Below, piece after piece: positions 52,287-60,806 of a stretch of 64,000 bases of DNA. The first letter of the stretch is position 1, and every line of letters begins with the position of its first letter. The notes below the pieces were generated by a model. It ran no database searches. It worked only from the letters and a program-made list of their open reading frames with translations, and had not been told where the DNA came from. The translations under genes and the position numbers were made by a program. Source of the stretch: Halothiobacillus sp045689735 (GTDB taxonomy: Bacteria > Pseudomonadota > Gammaproteobacteria > Halothiobacillales > Halothiobacillaceae); the NCBI RefSeq assembly GCF_045689735.1, contig NZ_CP142685.1:1178001-1242000 (forward strand). Direction: 5' to 3'.

Positions 52287-53693
52287 TTACTGCGGACGAC
52301 GAACGTCCACGAAATGCCCCGCAATCGCCGCCGCTGCGGCCATGGCCGGGCTGACCAGATGCGTCCGCCCGCCCTGCCCCTGCCGTCCCTCGAAGTTGCG
52401 GTTGCTGGTCGAGGCACAGCGTTCGCCCGGTTCCAGACGATCGGCGTTCATCGCCAGACACATCGAACACCCCGGCTCCCGCCATTCAAAACCCGCCTTC
52501 AGAAAAATCTGGTCGAGCCCTTCCCGTTCTGCCTGCTCACGCACGAGCCCCGAACCCGGTACCACCATCGCCAGCTTCACATTCGAAGCCACTTTGCGAT
52601 CGCCAATCACTGCCGCCGCCGCCCGCAAATCCTCGATGCGCGCATTGGTGCAGGAACCGATGAACACCTTGTCCACGGCAATCTCTTCGATCGGCGTATT
52701 TGCGGACAACCCCATGTAGGCCAACGCTTTACGCATGCCGTCGGCCTTGACGGGATCGGTTTCGAGCGCAGGATCGGGGACGCGCCCCGAGACAGGCACG
52801 ACCATCTCCGGCGAGGTGCCCCAACTCACCTGTGGCTCGATGCTGGCGGCGTCCAACACCACCACCTTGTCGAACACCGCGTCCGGATCGGATTTGAGCG
52901 TGCGCCAATAGGCAGCGGCCTGTTCGAACTGCGCACCTTGCGGGGCGAACGGACGGCCACGGAAATACTCGATCGTCTTTTCATCGACCGCGACCATTCC
53001 AGCCCGCGCGCCGCCCTCGATCGCCATATTGCATACGCTCATCCGGCCTTCGATAGACAACGATTCGATGGCCGAACCGGCAAACTCGATGGCATACCCC
53101 GTGCCGCCCGCCGTGCCAATCTTGCCGATGATGGCCAGCACCACATCCTTGGCGGTTACCCCTCTACCCAGCGTACCTTCGACGCGAATCTGCAGCGTCT
53201 TGGCGCGTTTTTGCAGCAGGGTTTGCGTCGCCATCACATGCTCGACTTCGGAAGTACCAATCCCGAAGGCCAGCGCACCGAAGGCGCCGTGAGTTGAGGT
53301 ATGCGAATCGCCGCAGACAATCGTAGTACCCGGCAGGGTGAAGCCCTCCTCCGGCCCGATCACATGCACGATACCCTGGCGTTTATCGGTCATCGAAAAC
53401 TCTTGCACGCCGAACTCCGCACAGTTGCGGTCCAGCGTTTCCACCTGCTCGCGGGAAACGAGATCTTCGATGCCGCGCAGGCGGTTGGTCGTCGGCACAT
53501 TGTGATCCGGCACCGCGAGCATCGCATCGACCCGCCACGGCTTGCGTCCAGCCATCCGCAGCCCCTCAAAGGCTTGCGGACTCGTCACTTCGTGCACCAA
53601 ATGCCGGTCGATATACAACAGCGCCGTGCCATCCGCCTGCTGATGCACGATGTGTTCATCAAAGATTTTGTCGTACAGCGTTTTGCCCGCCAT
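52287..53693 (-). CDS. leuC: 3-isopropylmalate dehydratase large subunit
   Basis: 468 aa aconitase-family protein. 4Fe-4S cysteines in VFIGSCTNARIED and in EPGCSMCLAMNAD; other signatures GDSHTSTHGAFGALAFGIGT. Isomerises 2-isopropylmalate to 3-isopropylmalate with LeuD. ATG 53693 has GGGAGG about 9 nt upstream. First gene of leuC-leuD-DMT-leuB; leuA is not in the window. Divergent from a LysR regulator. Confidence 0.97.
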   Translation of the reverse strand: MAGKTLYDKIFDEHIVHQQADGTALLYIDRHLVHEVTSPQAFEGLRMAGRKPWRVDAMLAVPDHNVPTTNRLRGIEDLVSREQVETLDRNCAEFGVQEFSMTDKRQGIVHVIGPEEGFTLPGTTIVCGDSHTSTHGAFGALAFGIGTSEVEHVMATQTLLQKRAKTLQIRVEGTLGRGVTAKDVVLAIIGKIGTAGGTGYAIEFAGSAIESLSIEGRMSVCNMAIEGGARAGMVAVDEKTIEYFRGRPFAPQGAQFEQAAAYWRTLKSDPDAVFDKVVVLDAASIEPQVSWGTSPEMVVPVSGRVPDPALETDPVKADGMRKALAYMGLSANTPIEEIAVDKVFIGSCTNARIEDLRAAAAVIGDRKVASNVKLAMVVPGSGLVREQAEREGLDQIFLKAGFEWREPGCSMCLAMNADRLEPGERCASTSNRNFEGRQGQGGRTHLVSPAMAAAAAIAGHFVDVRRPQ

Positions 53694-53828
53694 GGTGTTG
53701 ACCCTCCCGAAGTGATGTGCCGCCCACGATACCCGGTTCAGCATCCAACCAAAAATAGAATATGATCATCGCATCCATTCCCAACAGTTATGACTGACTG
53801 CCGCTGAACCCCCGACTGGAACCCCCGG

Positions 53829-54767
53829 ATGTCTGCACCGACCTCGCCTTTATCGAACGATGATCGGCCACCGAGCCCTGCCGCCCGCCGAGCAAAACAC
53901 CTCGATCAGCAGCAAATTCTGGCGTATCTCGCGGTTGCCGAGGCCGGTTCGTTTTCTGCAGCCGCGCGGCGCCTGCATCTGACCCAACCCGCCCTCAGCA
54001 AGCGGGTCGCCCTGCTGGAAGATCAACTCGGATTTTTGCTGTTTGAACGACTGCCCAAACGCCTGGAACTGACCGAAGCCGGACAGGCGCTACTCCCGGC
54101 AGCGCGGCGGTTGCGGCAAGCTCTGGATGATTTTGCGGAATTGCCGCCCAAGTCGCTGGTCGCACTAACGGGTCGGCTTTCCATCGCCTTGAGTCATTAC
54201 ACCGGATTGCACCGCCTGCCGGCTGCGCTGGAAGCCTTCAACCAGGCGCATCCCGGGGTGTTGCTCGATTTGCGCTTCGTGGAATCGGAAACGGCGCTGG
54301 CTTTGGTGCTGCAAGGGGAGGTGCGTCTTGCGTACGGCACCTTGGGCGAACCGGATGACCGGCTGGTCGTCGATGAGCTCTGGCAGGAACAACTGATTCC
54401 CATGGGCGCGACCCGACAGGTCACCGAAGAGCCAGAGGCATTCTGGCGCAGTCACCCGATGATTTTGCCTGCCGCGCGAACCAGCACCCGGCAGCTGATT
54501 GACGATTGGTTAAGACAAATCCAGCTCAAGCCCGCCGCCGTCATCGAAGTCAATCAGCTCGACTCGATCGCCCTGCTCGTCGGTACCGGGATCGGCTGGA
54601 GCGTGCTACCCCATAGCCTGCAAAACGACAAAATCCGCCCGATTCCGAGCCTGAATGCCTCGCCCGCACAGCGGCGACTGGGCGGCATTCGTCTGGCCAA
54701 TCGGCCACTCAGCCCTGCGGCGGCAGCATTTATCGCCACAGTGGTCAGAATGAACGAATCTGGCTAA
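53829..54767 (+). CDS. LysR-type transcriptional regulator
   Basis: 312 aa. The winged-HTH begins around residue 25: ILAYLAVAEAGSFSAAARRL then TQPALSKRVALLEDQLGF. Residues 100-300 form the effector-binding domain. A GGAA stretch lies upstream of the ATG. Divergent placement against leuC with a 135-bp gap suggests control of the leu genes, possibly by an isopropylmalate-type ligand, but that is inference; no clear T-N11-A site with symmetric arms was found in the gap. Confidence 0.9.
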   Translation: MSAPTSPLSNDDRPPSPAARRAKHLDQQQILAYLAVAEAGSFSAAARRLHLTQPALSKRVALLEDQLGFLLFERLPKRLELTEAGQALLPAARRLRQALDDFAELPPKSLVALTGRLSIALSHYTGLHRLPAALEAFNQAHPGVLLDLRFVESETALALVLQGEVRLAYGTLGEPDDRLVVDELWQEQLIPMGATRQVTEEPEAFWRSHPMILPAARTSTRQLIDDWLRQIQLKPAAVIEVNQLDSIALLVGTGIGWSVLPHSLQNDKIRPIPSLNASPAQRRLGGIRLANRPLSPAAAAFIATVVRMNESG

Positions 54768-54865
54768 AGACAGGGCGGACTGAATAACTCCACGAAGGGC
54801 GGTATTCAGCGTTTCATTGATTAAGTCTATGTAGTGGGCAGCGCAAGCCGTTGGCTCAGGGCGGA

Positions 54866-55951
54866 TCAGTCCGGCAAAAACGGATAATCGGTATAGCCCG
54901 CCGCCCCACCACCATAAAAGCTGGCCGGATCGGCGGTATTGAGCTCAGCACCCCGGGCAAACCGCGCCACCAAATCCGGATTGGCGATGAACGGTACGCC
55001 AAAAGCGACCGCATCGGCACGACCTTCCGTCAGCGCGACTTCTGCCGTTTCACGGGTGTAACGGTAATTGACCATCCAGCGGCCAGACCAGAGGCCACGC
55101 AGGCTATCCAGCGCGAACGCCGGTCCCGCAGCGCCCGGTTGGTCACTCCCCATACCGGCCACATGCAGATAGGCAAGACCAAACCCATCGAGCATGTGCA
55201 CCACCGCCCGGAAGGTCGTTTGCGGATCGCTGTCGAACATGCCATTTGCGGGTTGCAACGGCGAAATGCGCACGCCCACGCGCCCCGCCCCCACCCGCGC
55301 CGTGACAGCCTCGGTAATTTCTCGCAAAAACCGCAGGCGGTTTTCCAGGCTGCCGCCATAAGCATCGGTTCGGTGATTGGTGCCGTCGCGCAGAAACTGA
55401 TCGATCAGATACCCGTTGGCGGCATGAATCTCGACCCCATCGAAACCGGCATCGAGCGCCCGGCTGGCCGCGTCAGCATACGCCTGCACGATGCCCGGAA
55501 TTTCTGCGGTTTCCAGCGCCCGAGGCGTTTCATAAGGCGCCTTGCCGAAATCGGCCGTGCGACCTTCTCCGGCGATGGCCAAGGCCGAGGGAGCGACGGG
55601 ACGCGCGTGCCCCGGCTGAAAACTGGAGTGCGAAACCCGCCCGACATGCCAGAGCTGCAATACCATCAGACCACCCGCTTCGTGCACGGCCGCCGTGACC
55701 TTTCGCCAGCCAGCAACCTGCTCGGCACTGTGCATGCCGGGCGTACTCGGATACCCCTGCCCCTCCGGTAGAATTTGCGAGGCTTCGCTGATGATGAGCC
55801 CGGCGGTCGCTCGCTGGCGATAATACTCGGCCATCAGATCGGTCGGCACATTACCCGCACCGGCGCGGCAGCGCGTCAGGGGCGCCATCACACAGCGGTT
55901 TTTCAGCGTCAAATCGCCCAGCGTCACGGGGGATAACAGGGTCATACTCAT
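54866..55951 (-). CDS. Old-yellow-enzyme-family NADH:flavin oxidoreductase (NemA-like)
   Basis: 361 aa FMN-dependent TIM-barrel ene-reductase. Family features: LGDLTLKNRCVMAPLTRCRA near the N-terminus, MVLQLWHVGRVSHSSFQPG, and the substrate-site His/Asn/Tyr in EIHAANGYLIDQFL. It reduces electrophilic alkenes, nitro compounds or N-ethylmaleimide in relatives. GGAG lies near the ATG at 55951 (a second ATG two codons later also possible). Convergent with the LysR gene. Confidence 0.92.
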   Translation of the reverse strand: MSMTLLSPVTLGDLTLKNRCVMAPLTRCRAGAGNVPTDLMAEYYRQRATAGLIISEASQILPEGQGYPSTPGMHSAEQVAGWRKVTAAVHEAGGLMVLQLWHVGRVSHSSFQPGHARPVAPSALAIAGEGRTADFGKAPYETPRALETAEIPGIVQAYADAASRALDAGFDGVEIHAANGYLIDQFLRDGTNHRTDAYGGSLENRLRFLREITEAVTARVGAGRVGVRISPLQPANGMFDSDPQTTFRAVVHMLDGFGLAYLHVAGMGSDQPGAAGPAFALDSLRGLWSGRWMVNYRYTRETAEVALTEGRADAVAFGVPFIANPDLVARFARGAELNTADPASFYGGGAAGYTDYPFLPD

Positions 55952-56078
55952 GCAGCGTCTCCGTGAGATTCAACTAATGGAAATAAATCATAGCAGGCTA
56001 ATGATTTACTGGGCGTGACAAAATCCGCCCGTCCAACGGAGACCCACGGTATAAACCGCGCCGAACTTCGTAGCGTGG

Positions 56079-57560
56079 TTAGTCCGCTGTCAGCGAGAGC
56101 GCGATGAAATGCTGTTCGCTGCCTCGGCGAATCAGAACCGCATTGGGAGTGTCGGTTCGGGCAGATATAAAGGCGGTTTGCGCGGCGTCGAGAGAATTCA
56201 TCTCGTGCTGATTCAGGGAAAGCAGCACATCCTGCGGCATCAAACCCGCCCGCGCGGCCGGCCCCTGCGGATCGACCGCCTTCACGCGAACCTCGTGATC
56301 GGATTGCGTCAATAACAAACCGTAGTTATCGACGATCAAGTCATCCGATTTCATCGACTGAATATGCTGAGAATCTGCTTTGGGCAATGGAGCCAAGGTG
56401 ACGCGCACGGTTTGCGTCTTGCCTTCGTTGAACACCGTGAGTTTGACCACGCTGCCCGGCGGCAGCAAGCCGACCCGTTGTGATAAATCCGCCGATTCAT
56501 GAATGGGCGAGCCATCCACTGCCGTGATGATGTCTCCGGGTTGCAGGCTGGATTTTTCTGCCGGCGAGCCCGCGACAAACCCCGTCACCAGAGCGCCCTG
56601 CACCCGATCGACGCCGAGCGCCTCGGCCATCTCGCGGGTCAGCGACTGCACCTGCACGCCCAAAAACCCCCGTGCGACCGAGCCATGCGCCTTGAGCTGC
56701 TTGACGACGCCCATCGCGTAATTGATCGGAATCGCGAACGACAGGCCGTCATAGCCACCGGATTCCGTAAAAATCTGGGCGTTGATGCCGATGACCTCGC
56801 CCTGCACATTGAACAAGGGACCGCCCGAACTGCCCGGGTTGATCGCCACATCGGTCTGCAGAAACGGCACATAGCGCTGATCCGGTTCATCCGGCAACGC
56901 GCGCCCGACCGCACTAATCACACCCGCCGTGACTGAATGATCAAAACCGAAGGGTGAGCCAATAGCCACCGCCCATTGTCCGGGCAGCACCTGATCGGAA
57001 TTCCCCAGACGCACTGGCTTGAGATTATTCGCATCGATCTTGAGCAGCGCGATATCGCCCGCCTCATCACGACCCAGCACCTGCGCCTTGAATTCACGGC
57101 CATCGGCCAGGCGCACAAAGACTTGTTTCGCCCCGTCAATCACATGGGCGTTGGTCAAAATATCGCCCGAGGCATCAATGATGAAGCCCGAACCTGAGTT
57201 ATTCTCCGGCTCGATCGGTGCCGGTTTGGCGGGGGTTTGTGGCTGCCCACCCGAACCATTAAACCCAAAAAACTGTTGGAAAAACTGTTCCAGCGGATTT
57301 TGACCGCCGGGCGTCTCTGCCGGGGGAGTCGCGGGCGCGGCCTCGTCATCGGGCAAGGCGCCGAGAGGCAGCACGGCGGTGATGTTCACCACCGAGGCAT
57401 TATTGGCTTTGACCAGCGCGGAAAAATCCGGCAAGCCAGTCACGGCTCCGGTTTGGTGATCACCACAACCGGTAGCCCCCAGCAACCACAGCGCCATTGA
57501 GCCAAACGCCAGCGACCGACGCAGTCGCCGGGCGCTCCAGAAATTTGCAAGATCATTCAT
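56079..57560 (-). CDS. mucD: DegP/MucD-type periplasmic serine protease with two PDZ domains
   Basis: 493 aa. Trypsin-like domain with catalytic His in ILTNAHVIDG, Asp in EAGDIALLKI and Ser in AINPGSSGGPLFN, then two PDZ domains (about 270-365 and 390-485). The N-terminus has a hydrophobic segment ending LGATGC, which may be a lipobox. Start uncertain: ATG 57560 chosen, 57584 also possible; neither has a good ribosome site. It degrades or refolds envelope proteins and follows rpoE-rseABC, as mucD does in pseudomonads. Confidence 0.92.
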   Translation of the reverse strand: MNDLANFWSARRLRRSLAFGSMALWLLGATGCGDHQTGAVTGLPDFSALVKANNASVVNITAVLPLGALPDDEAAPATPPAETPGGQNPLEQFFQQFFGFNGSGGQPQTPAKPAPIEPENNSGSGFIIDASGDILTNAHVIDGAKQVFVRLADGREFKAQVLGRDEAGDIALLKIDANNLKPVRLGNSDQVLPGQWAVAIGSPFGFDHSVTAGVISAVGRALPDEPDQRYVPFLQTDVAINPGSSGGPLFNVQGEVIGINAQIFTESGGYDGLSFAIPINYAMGVVKQLKAHGSVARGFLGVQVQSLTREMAEALGVDRVQGALVTGFVAGSPAEKSSLQPGDIITAVDGSPIHESADLSQRVGLLPPGSVVKLTVFNEGKTQTVRVTLAPLPKADSQHIQSMKSDDLIVDNYGLLLTQSDHEVRVKAVDPQGPAARAGLMPQDVLLSLNQHEMNSLDAAQTAFISARTDTPNAVLIRRGSEQHFIALSLTAD

Positions 57561-57691
57561 CACGCGGGTAGCGCCTTTTTTCATCGGACAACCCGCAGTG
57601 TAGCAGGCACTGGCCAAGCGGAGGCGCGCCGTTTGTTACGGCTGAGTAACAAAGTGGCTGGGAATGAGCGCCCACCCACTCGGTCGATGCC

Positions 57692-58243
57692 CTATTGTGC
57701 CCGCCGCCAATCCACCCGCTCGACCTGTGGCGCAAAATGCCCGCGGCGGGCGAGCGTCGCGGGCATCCAGTACAGCCACAGCAAAGGCAGCAGCAAGCCG
57801 AGCAAGGCGCCGACCATGCTGGCGCCGGCAAAGGCCAGGGTTTGCTGCGCGAGCACGGCACCCAAGATCAGCCCCAACAGCGGCAACAGGTACATCAGCA
57901 ATGATGCCTGAACCAGGGCGCGCGCCGGCAAGACCAGTTGCACCTGATCCCCTACCGCCAGCGCGAGATCCGTCGCCGCCCACACGCGATGATGACGGCG
58001 GTTGAGAACGCGGGAAAGCACGCTTACGCCACAACTCCCCTGCGAAGAACAGGATTGACAGCCACTCTGGCGCAGCGTTTCGACCCAAACGCCGTCTAAG
58101 GTCAGTTCGACCACCGTGCCATATTCCCGGATCAAGCCGCCCGCGTCGCTGGTCTCATCGGCTGCATACGCCCGGTCGAGCCGTTCGAGCTGGCTTTGTG
58201 CTTGGGCAACGGAACCGCGCGGAGAATCGATGGGGGAGGACAT
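57692..58243 (-). CDS. rseC: RseC/MucC-family sigma-E regulatory membrane protein
   Basis: 183 aa. N-terminal Cys cluster GCQSCSSQGSCG (typical RseC), then two adjacent membrane helices (about 103-125 and 128-150) and a short cytoplasmic tail. N-terminus MSSPIDSPRGSVA is the only plausible start but lacks a ribosome site. It lies 4 bp after rseB and modulates sigma-E or redox (Rsx-like) systems in relatives. Confidence 0.88.
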   Translation of the reverse strand: MSSPIDSPRGSVAQAQSQLERLDRAYAADETSDAGGLIREYGTVVELTLDGVWVETLRQSGCQSCSSQGSCGVSVLSRVLNRRHHRVWAATDLALAVGDQVQLVLPARALVQASLLMYLLPLLGLILGAVLAQQTLAFAGASMVGALLGLLLPLLWLYWMPATLARRGHFAPQVERVDWRRAQ

Positions 58244-58247
58244 GGCA

Positions 58248-59381
58248 CTACGGCGCCGAATCGGGCGCGCCCGGCGGTAACAGAGGGTTTTGTTCAGATT
58301 GTGCGCCCGGCAATTCCTGCACCGGCCGGGTGTTCTGGCAGATTTGCTCCACCGCCGCCATCGGCACATCGCCAATGACCGTCAGACGGACATCGCCCAC
58401 TTGACGCACCACGATATTGACCCCGTATTTCGCGGCATCAGGATCGAGCGCTTTGGTCTGCGGTAAATGTTCGACAAATACCGAGGCCGTTGAAAGGCCG
58501 TCGCTGACGATGATGTGTTCGAAGCGCTGGTGCGTCACCGGGTTCTCGCGCCAGACGCGGCTTTTGATTTGATATCCGGGCAATAAGGGGGACACCGACC
58601 AGCCTTCATCCGGCGCGAGTGCCTGCGGCGTGACGCCCGCTGGTCGCTCAACGATACGATAACCCGGAGGAACCGCATCGGGCTTGCCCGGCGCCATGTC
58701 TGGCCAGCTTTGACCATCCGTCGCTCCGATGTTCAATGCCGTGAAAAAGTCGTGCTCGATGGGCAGGCCGCGCGTGTCATACAAACTCATCCGCGCCAGC
58801 AAGTGACTGTGCGCGGTGATGCACAGTTTGTACCCGTACCGCCAGGCATCTTTCGGCACCAAGCCCACCACATGACAGGCATGATCGGCCACCCGGGATG
58901 TGCCGAGCGATACGATCCGATAATGCGCGGTCAATGCCTGCGGGTCGGAAAACCGCAGCCCCGATAGCCGCGAACGCACACCGGGGAAATCACCAAACAC
59001 AATTTCCCGACGATCCGGCCACTGGCATTCACAATGATCATTCTGGCGAAGCACGACGCGCGACTCTCCGCTCAGGGTGAGGAGTTTTTCCTGCTCCCCC
59101 GCCGAACCGGCACGATGCCAGAGGGCGGTGGTGTCGATCTCATCGCCCCGCACATGGACATAAGTCCCCGAATAATCTGTCGTGCGCATCGCATCACTCA
59201 TGGCCTTGAGCCACGCCATCGCCTGCGAATCCTGTTCCGGCTCAACCATCGCGACGGGAATCAAGCGCCAAACCTGCTGCTGCCCCTCCGCGATCTGTAC
59301 CTGCCAACTGTCCGCACGCGCGACAGCCACATTCAGGCAGCACAAACCCGCCAGACTCACCAGAATCAACCCACGCTGCAT
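58248..59381 (-). CDS. rseB: Periplasmic sigma-E regulator RseB/MucB
   Basis: 377 aa. Signal peptide (RGLILVSLAGLCCLNVAVA) and the LolA/LppX-like fold typical of MucB, with WLKAMSDAMRTTDYSGTYVH at the start of the mature domain. It binds RseA and blocks its cleavage until envelope lipids or misfolded proteins accumulate. Start: ATG 59381 with GGAG 5 nt upstream was chosen; a GTG at 59387 overlapping the rseA stop is also possible. Confidence 0.93.
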   Translation of the reverse strand: MQRGLILVSLAGLCCLNVAVARADSWQVQIAEGQQQVWRLIPVAMVEPEQDSQAMAWLKAMSDAMRTTDYSGTYVHVRGDEIDTTALWHRAGSAGEQEKLLTLSGESRVVLRQNDHCECQWPDRREIVFGDFPGVRSRLSGLRFSDPQALTAHYRIVSLGTSRVADHACHVVGLVPKDAWRYGYKLCITAHSHLLARMSLYDTRGLPIEHDFFTALNIGATDGQSWPDMAPGKPDAVPPGYRIVERPAGVTPQALAPDEGWSVSPLLPGYQIKSRVWRENPVTHQRFEHIIVSDGLSTASVFVEHLPQTKALDPDAAKYGVNIVVRQVGDVRLTVIGDVPMAAVEQICQNTRPVQELPGAQSEQNPLLPPGAPDSAP

Positions 59382-59383
59382 GC

Positions 59384-60037
59384 TCACTCCGACGGCTTGA
59401 AGCTGATCATGCGTAACGACGGCATCACTTCCGATAAATCCGGAGAAACCGATTCAAAATGCGTCATCAAATACGGATCCATCGGCGTTTTCTGGTTCGT
59501 CGCCTGCGCCCAGGCCGGCAAAGCCATGCCGGGGGACACTCGCGCCACGATGGGGATCGGGGTAGCCCCAGTCTCGGGCTGCCGCGCGACCTGCAAATTC
59601 GACTCGGGTGGAGAGACGCTGCTACTGGGCATCATCCACACGCCAATACCGACCATGCCTGCGACAAATGACGCGGCAATCGCCCCCCGCCACGCGGTCA
59701 TCGACCGGCGTAGGCGAGACTGCGGGAACGCAATCACCGGCGTTTGGACGGCAGCATGCGCCAGATCCTGCGCCAGTTGATCGGCCGCTGCCGCATCCTT
59801 GGCCAGCCGCGCGGCAACCAGGGTGGAAATATCGCGCGCATCGAGCTGCTCGTGACGCAACGCCGCCCCAATCAGCGAATAGCAACGCAGACTATGGCGC
59901 GCCTCGGTGTCCGTGAGAGAGAGTAGATGATCGACCGGCACTGCATTTGGCTGTACGCATTCGTCATCCCACCAGGAAGAGAGCAACTCCACCGCGGGAA
60001 CGGTTGATGCGGCATGGACGCCCGTCAGCTTATTCAT
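59384..60037 (-). CDS. rseA: Anti-sigma-E factor RseA/MucA
   Basis: 217 aa. N-terminal anti-sigma domain (LTGVHAASTVPAVELLSSWW), one membrane helix (AWRGAIAASFVAGMVGIGVW, about 116-136) and a periplasmic C-terminal tail. It holds sigma-E at the membrane and is destroyed by regulated proteolysis under envelope stress. GGAGGAG lies 6 nt before ATG 60037 (GTG 60040 is the alternative). Follows rpoE by 38 bp. Confidence 0.93.
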   Translation of the reverse strand: MNKLTGVHAASTVPAVELLSSWWDDECVQPNAVPVDHLLSLTDTEARHSLRCYSLIGAALRHEQLDARDISTLVAARLAKDAAAADQLAQDLAHAAVQTPVIAFPQSRLRRSMTAWRGAIAASFVAGMVGIGVWMMPSSSVSPPESNLQVARQPETGATPIPIVARVSPGMALPAWAQATNQKTPMDPYLMTHFESVSPDLSEVMPSLRMISFKPSE

Positions 60038-60075
60038 CACTTACTCCTCCTGCCCCAATGCAGGCTGTTGCTCGA

Positions 60076-60699
60076 TTACCATGGCGCCCCATCCAACAAA
60101 GGACGAATGCGCTCTTCTACGGCCTCTCTCGCCCGAAAGATTCGTGAACGCACCGTCCCGATCGGGCAATTCATCACGACGGCAATTTCTTCATAACTCA
60201 AGCCTTCGAGCTCCCGCAGCGTCAACGCCGTGCGTAAATCCTCCGGCAATGCGCGAATGGCGGCGTGAATCTCTGCCTCCAGTTCGGCGGTGGCCGCCTC
60301 ATCTTCGGGGCTTGCATGATCACGCAACGCCTCCGGCTCGACCATTGGCTCATCAGACTCATCCCCGCCGCCGGAGTTCAATGAAACCGAGTACCCTTCC
60401 CGTGCATCGGCCACCAGCTGATTTTTCGCGGTATTGACGGCGATGCGATACAGCCAGGTGTAGAACTGGCTTTCACCCCGGAAATTCCCCAGCGCCCGAT
60501 AAGCTTTGATAAACGCTTCTTGAGCCAAATCAAACGCTTGCTCCTGATCACGCACAAACCGGCCGACCAGTCGCAGCACGCGGTGCTGATATTTGAGCAC
60601 CAACAAATCAAACGCCCGCCGATCCCCCTGCTGCGCACGCAACACAAGTTCTTGATCCGTCGCGGAATCATTGGCAGGCGAAATTGAATGGGGGGCCAT
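60076..60699 (-). CDS. rpoE: RNA polymerase sigma-E factor (RpoE/AlgU)
   Basis: 207 aa ECF sigma. Region 2 contains FDLLVLKYQHRVLRLVGRFV and FIKAYRALGNFRGESQFYTW; region 4 contains LRTALTLRELEGLSYEEIAV then GTVRSRIFRAREAVEE. A GAGGC site precedes the ATG at 60699. An acidic linker of about 30 residues (DESDEPMVEPEALRDHAS) separates the two regions. It directs the envelope-stress response including its own operon; a sigma-E promoter was not confidently located. Confidence 0.96.
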   Translation of the reverse strand: MAPHSISPANDSATDQELVLRAQQGDRRAFDLLVLKYQHRVLRLVGRFVRDQEQAFDLAQEAFIKAYRALGNFRGESQFYTWLYRIAVNTAKNQLVADAREGYSVSLNSGGGDESDEPMVEPEALRDHASPEDEAATAELEAEIHAAIRALPEDLRTALTLRELEGLSYEEIAVVMNCPIGTVRSRIFRAREAVEERIRPLLDGAPW

Positions 60700-60806
60700 A
60701 ATGCCTCATGCTCTAGCGGGTCAAGCCGACCCAGCCGATCCAAGCGCGGCGCGCAGGCGCCCAACGCAATCCAGCGCGCTAGTATACTCACAAGCCTAAT
60801 CATTTC

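Noticed and set aside
60700..60806. A sigma-E (GGAACTT-type) autoregulatory promoter upstream of rpoE.
   Set aside because: No acceptable -35/-10 pair was found; only a palindromic AGTATACT that could serve either strand.
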